Shown: positions 36,530-46,186 of the stretch, one piece after another
Layout of the letters: each line of letters starts with the position of its first letter
How positions within the stretch are numbered: the stretch's first letter is position 1
Source: Sphingomonas telluris
Lineage (GTDB): Bacteria; Pseudomonadota; Alphaproteobacteria; Sphingomonadales; Sphingomonadaceae
DNA length: 64,000 nucleotides
NCBI RefSeq assembly: GCF_022568775.1
Contig: NZ_JAKZHW010000001.1
Coordinates: 1,798,001 to 1,862,000, forward strand
Reading direction: 5' to 3'
The notes under the pieces: generated by a model
What the model was told of the DNA's origin: nothing
Databases searched by the model: none
Seen by the model: only the letters and a program-made list of their open reading frames with translations
Position numbers and translations under genes: made by a program

Positions 36530-38107
36530 ATGAGATCGAAGGAGTCCGGGACGGTGCGCTACGCCTATGGAGTTGCAACGGCGCTGCTATTGGGCGGAAC
36601 CGCCTTTTCGTGGGCAACCGGCGAGGCGGGAGCGCAGGTTGCTCAGAACGCGCCTGCTGCAATGGCTCCTGGCGGAGCGCCCATGTCCTTCGCGGATCTC
36701 GCGGCCAAGCTACAGCCCGCGGTCGTCAACATCTCGACGAAGCAGCGCGTGCCGGTGCGCACGCAGGCCGACCCGCTCGAGGAATTCTTCAAGCGCTTCG
36801 GCATGCCCGACCAGGGCGGCGGCGACCAAGGCGGTAGTGGCCAAGGTGGTCAGGGCGGCGGCCCGCGCACCCGCGAGACCGGCTCGCTCGGTTCCGGCTT
36901 CATCATTTCGCCGGACGGCTACATCGTCACCAACAACCACCTGATCCAGAGCGCGACCGGCAACGGCACCGTCGACCAGGTCACGGTGACAATGACGAAC
37001 CGCAAGGAATATCCGGCGCGGATCATCGGCCGCGACACCGCGTCCGACCTCGCGCTCCTCAAGATCGAAGGGCAGAACCTGCCCTACGTGAACTGGGGTG
37101 ACAGCACCCACGCCCGCGTGGGTGACTGGGTTCTCGCGATCGGCAACCCGTACGGTCTCGGTGGCTCGGTCACGGCCGGCATCATCTCGGCCCTGCACCG
37201 CGGCATCACCGGTGCTGGCGCCTACGATCGCTACATCCAGACCGATGCGGCCATCAACATGGGCAACTCCGGCGGACCCATGTTCGACCTCAGTGGCAAC
37301 GTCATCGGCATCAACTCGGCGCTGATCTCCCCGACGGGTGCATCGGTGGGCATCGGTCTCGCCATCCCGGCGGAAGCGGCCAAGCCCGTGATCGATTCAC
37401 TGCGTCGTGGTCAGCGTCCGCAGCGCGGTTACCTCGGTGTCGGCCTCCAGCCGCTCGACGAGAATATCGCCGAGAGCCTCGGTCTTCCGAAGGATCGCGG
37501 CGAGATCGTCCGTTCGGTCCAGCCGAACGAGCCGGCAGCGCGTGCGGGCCTGCAGCAGGGCGACGTGATCGTCCGCGTTAACGGCCGTGACGTAAACCCC
37601 GACCAGACGGTCTCCTTCCTGATCGCCAACACGCCGGTCGGATCGAAGGTGCCGCTTGAAATCATCCGCGGCGGCAAGCGCCAGTCGCTCAACGTGACCG
37701 TCGGCCAGCGCCCAACCGAGGAAGAGCTCGCCAAGCAGCTCGGCGGAGGCGACACCGACCAGGGCACGGACCAGGACAACAGTCCGGCAACTCCGGGAAG
37801 CTCGGTCCTCGGACTCTCGCTCCAGTCGCTCAACCCCCAGATCTCACGTGCACTGAACCTGCCGGCCGGCGCCCGCGGCGTGGTGATCGCCTCGGTCGAT
37901 TCGAACAGCGACGCGGGCGAAAAGGGCCTGCAGCGCGGTGATCTCATCGTCTCGGTAAACCAGCAGCTGGTGACTACCCCCGCGCAGGTCCAGGCCGCAG
38001 TCGATGCCGCTCGCCGGGCTGGCCGGACGAACGTCCTCCTGCTGGTCAAGCGCGGCACCGCGCCCGAGGCCTTCATCGGCATCGAAATCGGCAGCGGTCA
38101 GAAGTAG
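36530..38107 (+). CDS. degP: Periplasmic serine endoprotease, Do family
   Basis: 525 residues. A signal peptide lies at about 10-35. The trypsin-like domain has the triad His137 (NNHLI), Asp173 (ASDLALL) and Ser247 (GNSGGP). A Gly/Gln-rich loop at about 94-112 matches the LA loop. Two PDZ domains follow (about 290-385 and 425-515). It degrades and refolds misfolded envelope proteins. A GGAG lies five bases before the ATG. The order hflK-hflC-degP is common in alphaproteobacteria. Confidence 0.95.
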   Translation: MRSKESGTVRYAYGVATALLLGGTAFSWATGEAGAQVAQNAPAAMAPGGAPMSFADLAAKLQPAVVNISTKQRVPVRTQADPLEEFFKRFGMPDQGGGDQGGSGQGGQGGGPRTRETGSLGSGFIISPDGYIVTNNHLIQSATGNGTVDQVTVTMTNRKEYPARIIGRDTASDLALLKIEGQNLPYVNWGDSTHARVGDWVLAIGNPYGLGGSVTAGIISALHRGITGAGAYDRYIQTDAAINMGNSGGPMFDLSGNVIGINSALISPTGASVGIGLAIPAEAAKPVIDSLRRGQRPQRGYLGVGLQPLDENIAESLGLPKDRGEIVRSVQPNEPAARAGLQQGDVIVRVNGRDVNPDQTVSFLIANTPVGSKVPLEIIRGGKRQSLNVTVGQRPTEEELAKQLGGGDTDQGTDQDNSPATPGSSVLGLSLQSLNPQISRALNLPAGARGVVIASVDSNSDAGEKGLQRGDLIVSVNQQLVTTPAQVQAAVDAARRAGRTNVLLLVKRGTAPEAFIGIEIGSGQK

Positions 38108-38175
38108 CGAGCCTCCCTCGCAATCCGTATTCGCCGCCGCTAGGCTAGGGGAAGCGAATGTGCGAGGGAGAGCGC

Positions 38176-39816
38176 ATGGCCGACGGGTCGACGAGCAGCG
38201 TCTTCATTGGAAGTGCTTCGGGCGGAGCCAATCCGCAGAGCCTCGAGCTTAGCCGGGCCAATCGTCACGGACTGATCGCCGGAGCGACCGGCACCGGAAA
38301 GACCGTGACCCTGCAGGGCATCGTCGAAGGCCTTTCAGCTGCCGGCGTCCCCTGCTTCGTCGCGGACGTGAAGGGCGACCTTTCCGGTCTCGCGATGGCC
38401 GGCTCGCCTACTTCAAAAATCCACCCGATCTTCGCGCAGCGCGCGACGGATGTCGGCATGACCGGCTGGACCTACCATGACACTCCGGTCCAGTTCTGGG
38501 ACCTGTTCGGTGAGCAGGGCCACCCGATCCGCACTACCGTCAGCGAGATGGGTCCGCTGCTGCTCAGCCGATTGATGAACCTCAACGACGTTCAGGAAGG
38601 CGTGCTCAACATCGCTTTCAACGTCGCGGACAAGGAGGGTCTGCTCCTCCTCGATCTCGACGATTTGCAATCGATGCTGGTCCATTGCGGCGAGCAGGCG
38701 GACCAGCTGACCCTGCAGTACGGCAACGTGTCCAAGCAATCGATCGGATCGATCCAGCGCTCGCTGCTTCAGCTGAGAAGCCAAGGCGGCGATCATTTCT
38801 TTGGTGAGCCGGCGCTGGACCTGCACGACTTCATCGGCTTCGACGATCAGGGCCGGGGCTATGTCAATGTGCTTGCGGCGGATCGCCTGATGGCGAGCCC
38901 GCGGCTCTACGCGACCTTCCTGCTCTGGCTGCTGAGCGAACTGTTCGAAGAGCTTCCGGAAATCGGCGATCCGGACAAGCCGGTACTGTGCTTCTTCTTC
39001 GACGAGGCCCACCTGCTGTTCAACGATGCGCCTCCGGGGCTGCTCGAAAAGGTCGAGCAGGTCGTCCGCCTGATCCGTTCGAAGGGCATCGGCGTCTATT
39101 TCATCACGCAGAACCCGATCGACATTCCGGACAAGGTCGCCGCGCAGCTCAACAACCGCATCCAGCACAAGCTTAACGCCTTCACGCCGCGTGATCAGCA
39201 GGCCGTGAAGGCGGCCGCCGACACGTTCCGCGTCAATCCGGAAATCGACGTCGCAACCGCAATCACCGAACTGAAGATCGGCGAGGCCCTGGTTTCGTTC
39301 CTGCAGCCGGACGGTTCGCCCTCCCCCGTTCAGCGCGTGCTGATCAAGCCGCCCTCGACGCGCGTCGGTCCGCTGACACCCGAAGAACGCAACGTCATCG
39401 TCACCACCGACGCGGTCGGCACCAAGTACGATACGTTGCTCGACCGCGATTCCGCCGAGGAAATCCTCAAGGCCAAGGGCGATGAAGCGGCTGCGGCTGC
39501 GGCGTCGGCCAAGGCGCAGAACGACGCAGACAAGGCCGCTGCAGAGAAGGCCCGGCAAGACGCCATCGTCGCGAAGGAGACCGCCCGCGCCCAGGCAGCA
39601 CAAGCCCGCCTCGAGGCTCAGCAGCAGCGCGAAGCCGAGCGCCAGCGGGTGGCTGCGGAGCGTGAAGCTGCTCGCCAGGCCCGCGAGGCCGCCAAGCCCA
39701 CGATGGCCGACAAGATGATGCAGTCGGCAGGACGTTCGATCGCCAGCTCCGTCGGCCGCCAGATCGGCAACCAGCTGCTCCGCGGGATTTTCGGAGGCCT
39801 GTTGCGTGGACGCTAG
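38176..39816 (+). CDS. HerA-like ATPase (DUF853 helicase-like)
   Basis: 546 residues. Walker A is GATGTGKTVT; Walker B is LCFFFDEAHL; the arginine-rich VRLIRSKGIGVYFITQNP follows. These place it in the DUF853 branch of HerA/FtsK-like ATPases; its cellular role is unknown. The last 110 residues form an Ala/Glu/Gln/Arg-rich coiled coil ending in a Gly-rich tail. Two starts are possible: ATG 38158 (after AGGGGA) or ATG 38176 (after GGGAG). The second gives MADGSTSSVFIG, the usual family beginning. Confidence 0.88.
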   Translation: MADGSTSSVFIGSASGGANPQSLELSRANRHGLIAGATGTGKTVTLQGIVEGLSAAGVPCFVADVKGDLSGLAMAGSPTSKIHPIFAQRATDVGMTGWTYHDTPVQFWDLFGEQGHPIRTTVSEMGPLLLSRLMNLNDVQEGVLNIAFNVADKEGLLLLDLDDLQSMLVHCGEQADQLTLQYGNVSKQSIGSIQRSLLQLRSQGGDHFFGEPALDLHDFIGFDDQGRGYVNVLAADRLMASPRLYATFLLWLLSELFEELPEIGDPDKPVLCFFFDEAHLLFNDAPPGLLEKVEQVVRLIRSKGIGVYFITQNPIDIPDKVAAQLNNRIQHKLNAFTPRDQQAVKAAADTFRVNPEIDVATAITELKIGEALVSFLQPDGSPSPVQRVLIKPPSTRVGPLTPEERNVIVTTDAVGTKYDTLLDRDSAEEILKAKGDEAAAAAASAKAQNDADKAAAEKARQDAIVAKETARAQAAQARLEAQQQREAERQRVAAEREAARQAREAAKPTMADKMMQSAGRSIASSVGRQIGNQLLRGIFGGLLRGR

Positions 39817-40195
39817 TTGCGAGCTGATTCAGTCGCTCGAGAATGAGTGGCGGGACGCGCTCCTTTCGCGCGACATCGACGGCCTGCGTTCGCTGATCCA
39901 TCCCCGCTTCGTCCTCATCGGAACGCGGGCGAGCGGCCCTTTCATCATCAATCGCGAGGAATGGCTTGCCGCCGTTCAGCAGCGCGAGATCGTGACGATC
40001 GACCTGGAGATCCGGGAATCGTTCGTCAGCGACGAGGTCATGGTCGGGACGGTCTGGGCACGCTGGAAAGTGAAGTATTTCGGCGGCGAGATCGAAGATT
40101 GCGTCCTCCTAACGGACGTCTGGGTCAAGGAAGAAGACCGGTGGCAGGTCGTGCGAAGGCATTCGAGCCCAGCGCCGCCGGGATGTAAGTTTTAA
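39806..40195 (+). CDS. NTF2-like (SnoaL/DUF4440-like) protein
   Basis: 129 residues with the NTF2-like pattern: an N-terminal helix (IQSLENEWRDALLSRDIDGLRSL), HPRFVLIGTRASG, and C-terminal strands VGTVWARWKVKYFGG and LLTDVWVKEEDRWQVVRRHSS. Role unknown; the family includes isomerase-like and binding proteins. It starts at a GTG inside the last codons of the ATPase gene (11-base overlap), so it is likely co-translated. Confidence 0.75.
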   Translation: MDASCELIQSLENEWRDALLSRDIDGLRSLIHPRFVLIGTRASGPFIINREEWLAAVQQREIVTIDLEIRESFVSDEVMVGTVWARWKVKYFGGEIEDCVLLTDVWVKEEDRWQVVRRHSSPAPPGCKF

Positions 40196-40206
40196 GAGGG
40201 GAAGAC

Positions 40207-42255
40207 GTGGCGACTGTAACTCAACAGGACGGCGTGAAGGCCGTTCGCGAACTGACTCTGCGCGGCATTATCCTGGGCGCGCTCATCACCGTCGTGTTCA
40301 CCGCGGCCAACGTCTACCTCGGCCTGAAGATCGGCATCACCTTCGCGACCTCGATCCCGGCCGCCGTCATTTCTATGGCCGTGCTCAAGGCCTTCCGCGA
40401 TGCGACGATTCAGGAAAACAACATCGTCCAGACGATCGCATCGGCGGCGGGAACACTGTCGGCGATCATTTTCGTCCTGCCCGGCCTGATCATGGTCGGA
40501 TGGTGGACCGGCTTTCCCTATTGGCTGTCGGTAGCCGTGATCGGCATCGGCGGCATCCTGGGCGTCATGTATTCCGTGCCGCTGCGGCGCGCGCTCGTGA
40601 CCGGCACGGACCTGCCGTTCCCCGAAGGCGTCGCGGCGGCTGAAGTGCTGAAAGTCGGCAGCGGCGTCGGCGGAGCCGAGGAGAACCGCCGCGGCCTCAT
40701 CCTCATCGGCGGTTCGACCGTCGTTGCGGCGGCCTATTTCCTGGTCGCGAAGACCCGCATGCTGACCGACACCGTCGGGCGGACCTTTAAGGTCGGAACC
40801 GGGGGTTCGGCGATTTCCGGCAGCCTGTCGATGGCCCTCATCGGCGTAGGCCATCTCGTCGGCGTCGCGGTCGGTGCGGCGATGATTGTCGGCATGCTGA
40901 TCACCTGGGTCTTCATCGTGCCTCATTGGACGCAGGACGCCGGCTTCGTGGCGCAAGTCGCCGCCCCCGATCTCGAAACATTGGTCGGTGCAGCGTTCCG
41001 TCAGAAGGCCCGCATGGTTGGCGCCGGCACCATCGGCGTCGCCGCCATCTGGACCCTGCTGCGCATCATGGGCCCGATCATCCGAGGCATCCGGGCGGCG
41101 ATCGCGGCCAACCGCGAGCGCAAGGCCGGCCGCGCAGCCGACTTGCCGCTCACCGAGCGCGACATCCCGATCGGCATCGTCGCGGCGACCATCCTGCTCT
41201 CGATGATCCCGATCGGCCTGCTGCTCTTCGCGTTCGGCAACACCGCGCCGATCGCCGCTGAACCCGGCGTCACGATCACACTGAGCATCATCTACACGCT
41301 GATCGCCGGCGTCGTCATCGCGGCGGTCTGCGGTTACATGGCCGGGCTCATCGGCGCATCGAACAGCCCGATCTCCGGCGTAGGTATCCTGTCGGTCTTG
41401 GGCATTTCGCTGATCCTTGCCGCGCTCTTCCATGGTGCCGGCGTCGATGAGACCAAGGCGCTCGTGGCCTTCGCCTTGTTCGTCACAGCCATCATCTTCG
41501 GCGTTGCGACCATCTCGAACAACAATCTGCAGGATCTGAAGACCGGCCAGCTGGTCGACGCCACGCCCTGGCGGCAGCAGGTCGCGCTGGTGCTCGGCGT
41601 CGTCTTCGGCGCGCTGGTCATCCCGCCGATCCTCGACCTCATGAACACGGCTTTCACGTTCCAGGGTGCCCCCGGCGCGAAGCCCACGGCCCTCCCCGCT
41701 CCCCAGGCGGCGATCATCTCGACGATCGCGCAGGGCGTGCTCGGCGGGAGCCTCGACTGGGGCCTGATCCGCGAAGGCGCGCTCATCGGCGTGGTCGCGG
41801 TCATTGTCGACGAGGTTCTCAAGCGCTTCTCGGGCAGGCGGCTGCACCTGCCGCCGCTTGCGATCGGCATGGGCATCTATCTGCCCCTGGAGGCGGACCT
41901 GCTGATCCCGTTCGGCGCCGCACTTGGCTGGTTCTACAATCGCTGGGCGATGCAGTCGAAGAGCCCCGCCTTCGCTGAGCGGATGGGCGTGCTGATGGCG
42001 ACCGGACTGATCGTCGGCGAAAGCCTGATGGGCGTCGTCTATGCCTTTGCCGTTGCCGGCGCCGAAAGGGCCGGGTCGGAGGACAGCGCCAACGTGTTCG
42101 CGCTGGTACCAGCCTATCCGGCGGTCATGGTCGTCAGCCTCGCAGTGTTTACCGCAGCGATCCTGGCGCTCTACTTCTGGACGAAGAACCGGGCGTCGAA
42201 CGCTCCGGCTCCGGACGATGATGCCCTCGTTCCGTCGGAAGCCACCTACCGGTAG
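40207..42255 (+). CDS. OPT family oligopeptide transporter
   Basis: 682-residue inner-membrane transporter with about 14-16 hydrophobic segments. It opens with ELTLRGIILGALITVVFTAANVYLGLKIG and has TGTDLPFPEGVAAAEVLKVG, both typical of bacterial OPT proteins. Substrates may be peptides or metal-ligand complexes; the sequence does not show which. Starts at GTG 40207 after GAGGGGAAGAC. The next gene begins two bases after its stop. Confidence 0.92.
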   Translation: MATVTQQDGVKAVRELTLRGIILGALITVVFTAANVYLGLKIGITFATSIPAAVISMAVLKAFRDATIQENNIVQTIASAAGTLSAIIFVLPGLIMVGWWTGFPYWLSVAVIGIGGILGVMYSVPLRRALVTGTDLPFPEGVAAAEVLKVGSGVGGAEENRRGLILIGGSTVVAAAYFLVAKTRMLTDTVGRTFKVGTGGSAISGSLSMALIGVGHLVGVAVGAAMIVGMLITWVFIVPHWTQDAGFVAQVAAPDLETLVGAAFRQKARMVGAGTIGVAAIWTLLRIMGPIIRGIRAAIAANRERKAGRAADLPLTERDIPIGIVAATILLSMIPIGLLLFAFGNTAPIAAEPGVTITLSIIYTLIAGVVIAAVCGYMAGLIGASNSPISGVGILSVLGISLILAALFHGAGVDETKALVAFALFVTAIIFGVATISNNNLQDLKTGQLVDATPWRQQVALVLGVVFGALVIPPILDLMNTAFTFQGAPGAKPTALPAPQAAIISTIAQGVLGGSLDWGLIREGALIGVVAVIVDEVLKRFSGRRLHLPPLAIGMGIYLPLEADLLIPFGAALGWFYNRWAMQSKSPAFAERMGVLMATGLIVGESLMGVVYAFAVAGAERAGSEDSANVFALVPAYPAVMVVSLAVFTAAILALYFWTKNRASNAPAPDDDALVPSEATYR

Positions 42256-42256
42256 C

Positions 42257-42895
42257 GTGCTGAAGGCGCTGCTCGGACCGGTGCTTTTCGCCGCTTCGGC
42301 GGCGGCACCGGCCGAGCCGCCGCCCATGGTCGAAGGCCTCTACGAAATCCGCCAGATGGAGATGGCGGGTGGGCTGGAGCTAAATCCCGACGGACGCTTC
42401 CGCTACGCGCTGGAATATGGCGCCGCGTCCGAGCAGGGCGAAGGCAAGTGGCGGATGCTCGGCGACACTGTGGTCCTGACAAGCGACCCGATGCCCAAAG
42501 CGCCGGCGTTCGAGCTCGTGAAGGACGAGCCCGCGCCCGCCGGCGAGCTATGGGTGGTGCTCGCGCCTCCGGGCTTCGGCAATTTCACGACCGACCTGCG
42601 GATGTTGGTGACCATGAAGGACGGGAAGGTCGAACCGGCCGAGGCCGAGGGTGATGGGCACGTTCCCGTCGACAGCGCTAGAGTGGCGGCAATCCAGCCG
42701 GTCGTGCCGATTTACGGCGACGTGTCCTCGCCAATCCCTGTTTCAGGCGGCGGCGGGCATCGTCTGACCGTTCGCTTCGTGCCGAATGACCTGGGCAAGG
42801 TGCGCTTTCAGGATGAGCAGCTGAGCCGGGACGGCGATCAGCTCATCCTCTATCGCTACGATGCGAAAATCGCCTTCAAGCCAGTCCGCCACTAA
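42257..42895 (+). CDS. Secreted protein of unknown function
   Basis: 212 residues. A signal peptide ends near residue 18 (LLGPVLFAASAAAPA). The mature part has repeated beta-strand patterns such as GGLELNPDGRFRYALEYGAASEQGEGKWRM, broken only by loops, which suggests a beta-sandwich or lipocalin-like shape. The GTG at 42257 is one base after the OPT transporter stop, so it may share that transcript. No family recognised. Confidence 0.68.
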   Translation: MLKALLGPVLFAASAAAPAEPPPMVEGLYEIRQMEMAGGLELNPDGRFRYALEYGAASEQGEGKWRMLGDTVVLTSDPMPKAPAFELVKDEPAPAGELWVVLAPPGFGNFTTDLRMLVTMKDGKVEPAEAEGDGHVPVDSARVAAIQPVVPIYGDVSSPIPVSGGGGHRLTVRFVPNDLGKVRFQDEQLSRDGDQLILYRYDAKIAFKPVRH

Positions 42896-43903
42896 CTAGC
42901 GCCCGAGCACCTCACGGCGCAGTTCTTGCGCTCGCAACGGTCCGCGCCCCGCCTCCGCTTCGTGGATCAGGCGGACGATAGCGCCATTGATCGGGGCATC
43001 GACGCCAAGCTTCTCGGCCAGATGGACAAGCTCACCGTTGATATATTCGATCTCGGTCTTTCGGCCCGCCGCGAGATCGTCGTTCATCGACGAACGCGCC
43101 TTCTCGTCGATCTTCCAGCTCCGCAGGAAGACGTTCTTGAACAGCCAGTTCGGCGATCCGATCACCGTCGGGAGCAGGCCCGGCGAGACGGCCGCGATCT
43201 TGGCCGGCGAAATCCCCGCTCTCTTGAGAAGGGCCAGCGCCTCGCGCTGGGAAGCGGCGACGACCAGCCGGTAATCCCGCTCCGCGAACTCGCCGAGCAA
43301 GGTCTTGCCCGACAGCGCATTGACCGCATTGTTGAGGTTGATGAGCAGCTTGCCCCAGGCGACGCCGGTCATGTCTTCGGAAAGCTTCAGCGCAGCGCGC
43401 CCATCACCGACCGTTGCAGCCAATGCGCGGATGTCGGGGCGGTCCTCCGCATAAAGCGCGCCGGCGACGCCTTTGTGAAAGCGCCCCTCGCCCAAATAAG
43501 CGACGTTGAACTGCACGATGCCGCGCGCGACCTGCAGGCGCTGCCCCAACTTCCGACGCAGGACGTCCAGATTGCTGATGCCGTTCTGGAAGCTGATGAC
43601 GAGCGCACTGTCACGGGCATGGCGCGCGATCTGCTCGGCCGCTTCCTCGGTCGCCCCGCTTTTCACGGTCAGCGCGATGATGTCGGCTTCGGCCAGAACG
43701 GCCGGATCGGTCCGGTAATCCACCGAGTCGAGGCGCCTCTGCCATCCTGTGAAGTCGGCGAGCGAGAGGCCGTGCTCGGCGATTTCTGCCGCAAAGCTCT
43801 GACGGCCCAAAAAGCTGACTGGCACTCCGGCCGCCTGCCAACAGCCGCCGACGAAACAGCCGACCGATCCGGCGCCATGAATGACGACTTTAGCCGCGGC
43901 CAC
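42896..43903 (-). CDS. panE: 2-dehydropantoate 2-reductase family protein
   Basis: 335 residues. The N-terminal NADP-binding motif is [15 protein letters not shown] (GxGxxG), followed by [13 protein letters not shown] and the ISFQNGISN region. The C-terminal half has [18 protein letters not shown] and [21 protein letters not shown], the ketopantoate reductase signature with the catalytic lysine. It makes pantoate for CoA synthesis, though paralogues of other specificity exist. Starts at a GTG overlapping the queF end by 14 bases. Confidence 0.88.
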   Translation of the reverse strand: MAAAKVVIHGAGSVGCFVGGCWQAAGVPVSFLGRQSFAAEIAEHGLSLADFTGWQRRLDSVDYRTDPAVLAEADIIALTVKSGATEEAAEQIARHARDSALVISFQNGISNLDVLRRKLGQRLQVARGIVQFNVAYLGEGRFHKGVAGALYAEDRPDIRALAATVGDGRAALKLSEDMTGVAWGKLLINLNNAVNALSGKTLLGEFAERDYRLVVAASQREALALLKRAGISPAKIAAVSPGLLPTVIGSPNWLFKNVFLRSWKIDEKARSSMNDDLAAGRKTEIEYINGELVHLAEKLGVDAPINGAIVRLIHEAEAGRGPLRAQELRREVLGR

Positions 43904-44336
43904 GATAGGGTTGCACGCCCTGGTCCGGCAGCCACAGCCCCTCGGGCGGCGTTCCGCTCTGCCAGAAGACGTCGATCGGCATGCCGCCGCGCGGGTACCA
44001 ATAGCCGCCGATCCGGAGCCACCGCGGCTTCATCTCCTCGACAAGCCGCTGGCCGATTCCCACCGTGACGTCCTCGTGGAAGCCGCAGTGATTGCGAAAG
44101 GAGCCGAGGAATAGCTTTAAGCTCTTGCTCTCGACGATGGTCTCGCCGGGCGCATAGTCGATGACCAGATGTGCGAAGTCCGGCTGGCCGGTCACTGGGC
44201 AGAGCGACGTGAATTCGGGCGCGGCGAAGCGGACGAGGTAAAGCGTATCGGGCCGCGGGTTCGGCACATAGTCGAGCCGCGCTTCTTCCGGCGACGCTGG
44301 CAAGGCGCTGGGCTTGCCGAGGTGCGTAGTCTCCAT
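43890..44336 (-). CDS. queF: NADPH-dependent 7-cyano-7-deazaguanine reductase
   Basis: 148 residues, the short unimodular QueF that reduces preQ0 to preQ1 in queuosine synthesis. The catalytic cysteine is in [13 protein letters not shown], and the QueF signature [15 protein letters not shown] is present, with HEDVTVG afterwards. I chose the ATG at 44334-44336 (METTHLG); an earlier start at 44441 would run through the divergent sseA promoter. Confidence 0.95.
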   Translation of the reverse strand: METTHLGKPSALPASPEEARLDYVPNPRPDTLYLVRFAAPEFTSLCPVTGQPDFAHLVIDYAPGETIVESKSLKLFLGSFRNHCGFHEDVTVGIGQRLVEEMKPRWLRIGGYWYPRGGMPIDVFWQSGTPPEGLWLPDQGVQPYRGRG

Positions 44337-44385
44337 CGGGCGGCCAGCTAGCAGACGTAAGACTTCACGCCTATCCTTGCGCGCG

Positions 44386-45219
44386 ATGGACGATCTGGTC
44401 TCCACCGCCTGGCTGGCCCAAAACCTGGCCGCGCGCGACATCGTACCCGTCGACTGCAGCTGGTTTATGCCCTCATCGGGCCGCAGCGGACGCGGGGAGT
44501 TTCAGCAGTCCCACATCCCGGGAGCGCGCTTCCTGGACATCGACGAACTCAGCGAGAAGCAGAACCCCGCGCCGCACATGCTGCCGTCGGCCGAGGACTT
44601 CGGAGTCGCGATGACAAAGCTGGGTGTCGCGCACGACGATCGCATCGTCGTCTATGACAACAGCCCGCTGCGCACCGCGGCCCGAGGCTGGTTCATGCTG
44701 CGCCATTTCGGCGCCGATCGGGTCGCCATCCTCGATGGCGGATTCCAGAAATGGTTGGCCGAGAACCGGCCGACGGAGAGCGGAAAGCCCGAACCCCGCG
44801 AAGCCCGCTTCGATGCGGCGGCCAAACCCGCGAATGTGGTCGGCAAGAATGAGATCCTGTCCGGTCTAGGCGTCCCGCTGGTCGACGCGCGAGGACGTCC
44901 GCGCTTCGAGGGGGCCGAGGAGGATCCGCGTCCAGGCGTCGAGCCTGGTCACATGCCCGGCGCGCGCAACCTGCCCTATGCCGAGATCTATAACCCTGAC
45001 GGGACGTTCAAGCCGCGGGAGGAGATTCGAAAGCTCTTCTTCGCCGCGGGCGCAGACGTCGATCGACCTTTCGTCGCGACCTGCGGGTCTGGCGTGACCG
45101 CCAACTCATTGATTTTCGCGGCGCGCTTGCTCGGGAACCGCGACACGCGTTTGTATGACGGAAGCTGGAGCGAGTGGGGCTCCGACCCTTCGACCCCGAA
45201 GGTGAAGGGCGCAGCCTAG
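44386..45219 (+). CDS. sseA: Thiosulfate/3-mercaptopyruvate sulfurtransferase
   Basis: 277 residues with two rhodanese domains: the first (about 1-125) lacks a cysteine at its active loop ([11 protein letters not shown]), the second carries CGSGVTA ([12 protein letters not shown]), the loop type of 3-mercaptopyruvate sulfurtransferases. [11 protein letters not shown] and [10 protein letters not shown] are usual in both halves. Divergent from queF by 49 bases. Its stop interlocks in CTAG with the next gene. Confidence 0.92.
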   Translation: MDDLVSTAWLAQNLAARDIVPVDCSWFMPSSGRSGRGEFQQSHIPGARFLDIDELSEKQNPAPHMLPSAEDFGVAMTKLGVAHDDRIVVYDNSPLRTAARGWFMLRHFGADRVAILDGGFQKWLAENRPTESGKPEPREARFDAAAKPANVVGKNEILSGLGVPLVDARGRPRFEGAEEDPRPGVEPGHMPGARNLPYAEIYNPDGTFKPREEIRKLFFAAGADVDRPFVATCGSGVTANSLIFAARLLGNRDTRLYDGSWSEWGSDPSTPKVKGAA

Positions 45220-45563
45220 CGGCGCAGAAGCTCGTCGAGGTTGGCGAGGCCTTCACGAATCGCGTCGGCGACCAAGTCCACCGCAATCGGATGCGGCTCC
45301 TGGCCTTCGTTGCGCACGTTCACGACGGCATCGAGGCCCGCCGCAGCGGCTCCCACAATCCGCTCCGACCGGTGATCGAAGCAGCGGCGGGTGCTTTCGC
45401 TCGCAAAATCCAGGCCCAGGAAGTCTTCCTCGTCGCACGCTGGGCCATGCCCGTGCGGCTCGAGAAGGCGCAGAGCGCGCTTCAGTCCGGCAACGCGCGC
45501 GGCAAGCTCGCCGCACTCGATCGTCGCTTCGCCAGCGGCTTCGATGGAGAGGATCTGGAACAT
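45216..45563 (-). CDS. Hypothetical protein
   Basis: 115 residues without a signal peptide or membrane segment. It contains ATIECGELAARVAGLKRALRLL, a histidine-rich stretch (EPHGHGPACDEEDF) and an acidic helical C-terminus ending ANLDELLRR. The Cys/His residues could bind a metal, but this is a guess. It ends in a CTAG shared with sseA. No family recognised. Confidence 0.6.
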   Translation of the reverse strand: MFQILSIEAAGEATIECGELAARVAGLKRALRLLEPHGHGPACDEEDFLGLDFASESTRRCFDHRSERIVGAAAAGLDAVVNVRNEGQEPHPIAVDLVADAIREGLANLDELLRR

Positions 45564-45607
45564 GGCCGCAGCTTGCCGCGGCCATGGTCAAGAAAGTGTG
45601 AAGACCC

Positions 45608-46159
45608 TTAGGCGCCTTGCTGAGCGTCGATGTCGCGCAGGATCCAGCCGCGTTGCGGGATCGTCTCGATGAACTCGGCCCCGCCCGAAGCGCTGCGCAG
45701 CTTCTTGCGCAGCTTCGAAATAAAGACGTCGATGATCTTCGGCTGTGGCTGGTCGTCGGCCCGGCGGTAGAGATGCTTCAACAGCATCGCGCGGGTGACG
45801 ACATTGTTGCGCGCGAAGGCCAGCAGCTCCAGCACGCGATATTCCATCTCGGTGATGCCGATCGGATGGCCATCGATGCGAATGAGGCGCTGGACCTGGT
45901 CGACCGACAGGCGGCCGCCGCAGAGCGTCTCCGGCATCTCGCCGCCCGAAGCCTTCAGCGATGCGAGCAGGCGGGATGCCGCTTCCTCGCTGTCCTCCGG
46001 CGACACGCGGCGCGGGGACCCGATGATGGCCTGCTGGATCTCGCCCATCAGCTGCTGCGCCTCTTCGACGAGGCGCGAGCCCTCCTCGAAGCGGCGACGC
46101 GACCGCTCGAGCATGGACTCGATTTCCACGAGGCGTGCGGAAAGTGTTTCTTCAGCCAT
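45608..46159 (-). CDS. CtrA-like winged-helix regulator lacking a receiver domain
   Basis: 183 residues. Residues 1-45 form an Arg/Glu/Gln-rich coiled coil. Residues about 80-177 are an OmpR/PhoB-type winged helix very close to the CtrA DNA-binding domain: GITEMEYRVLELLAF, LLKHLY and the recognition-helix stretch KIIDVFISKLRKKL (141-154), then ETIPQRGWILRD. CtrA has KIIDVFICKLRKKL here. The N-terminal receiver domain of CtrA, with its phospho-aspartate, is absent. It is therefore probably a phosphorylation-independent factor that may bind CtrA-type sites. Not recognised as a named protein. Confidence 0.8.
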   Translation of the reverse strand: MAEETLSARLVEIESMLERSRRRFEEGSRLVEEAQQLMGEIQQAIIGSPRRVSPEDSEEAASRLLASLKASGGEMPETLCGGRLSVDQVQRLIRIDGHPIGITEMEYRVLELLAFARNNVVTRAMLLKHLYRRADDQPQPKIIDVFISKLRKKLRSASGGAEFIETIPQRGWILRDIDAQQGA

Positions 46160-46186
46160 TATTTGCCCACCCCGCTCGTTGTAGGC

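Noticed and set aside
38107..38121. GCGAG-CCTCC-CTCGC hairpin after degP as terminator
   Set aside because: Five pairs only and no T-run.
40192..42327. Long open frame on the minus strand, rich in Asp, Arg and His
   Set aside because: It lies opposite the OPT transporter gene. Its composition is that of antisense to a GC-rich membrane gene, with no domain.
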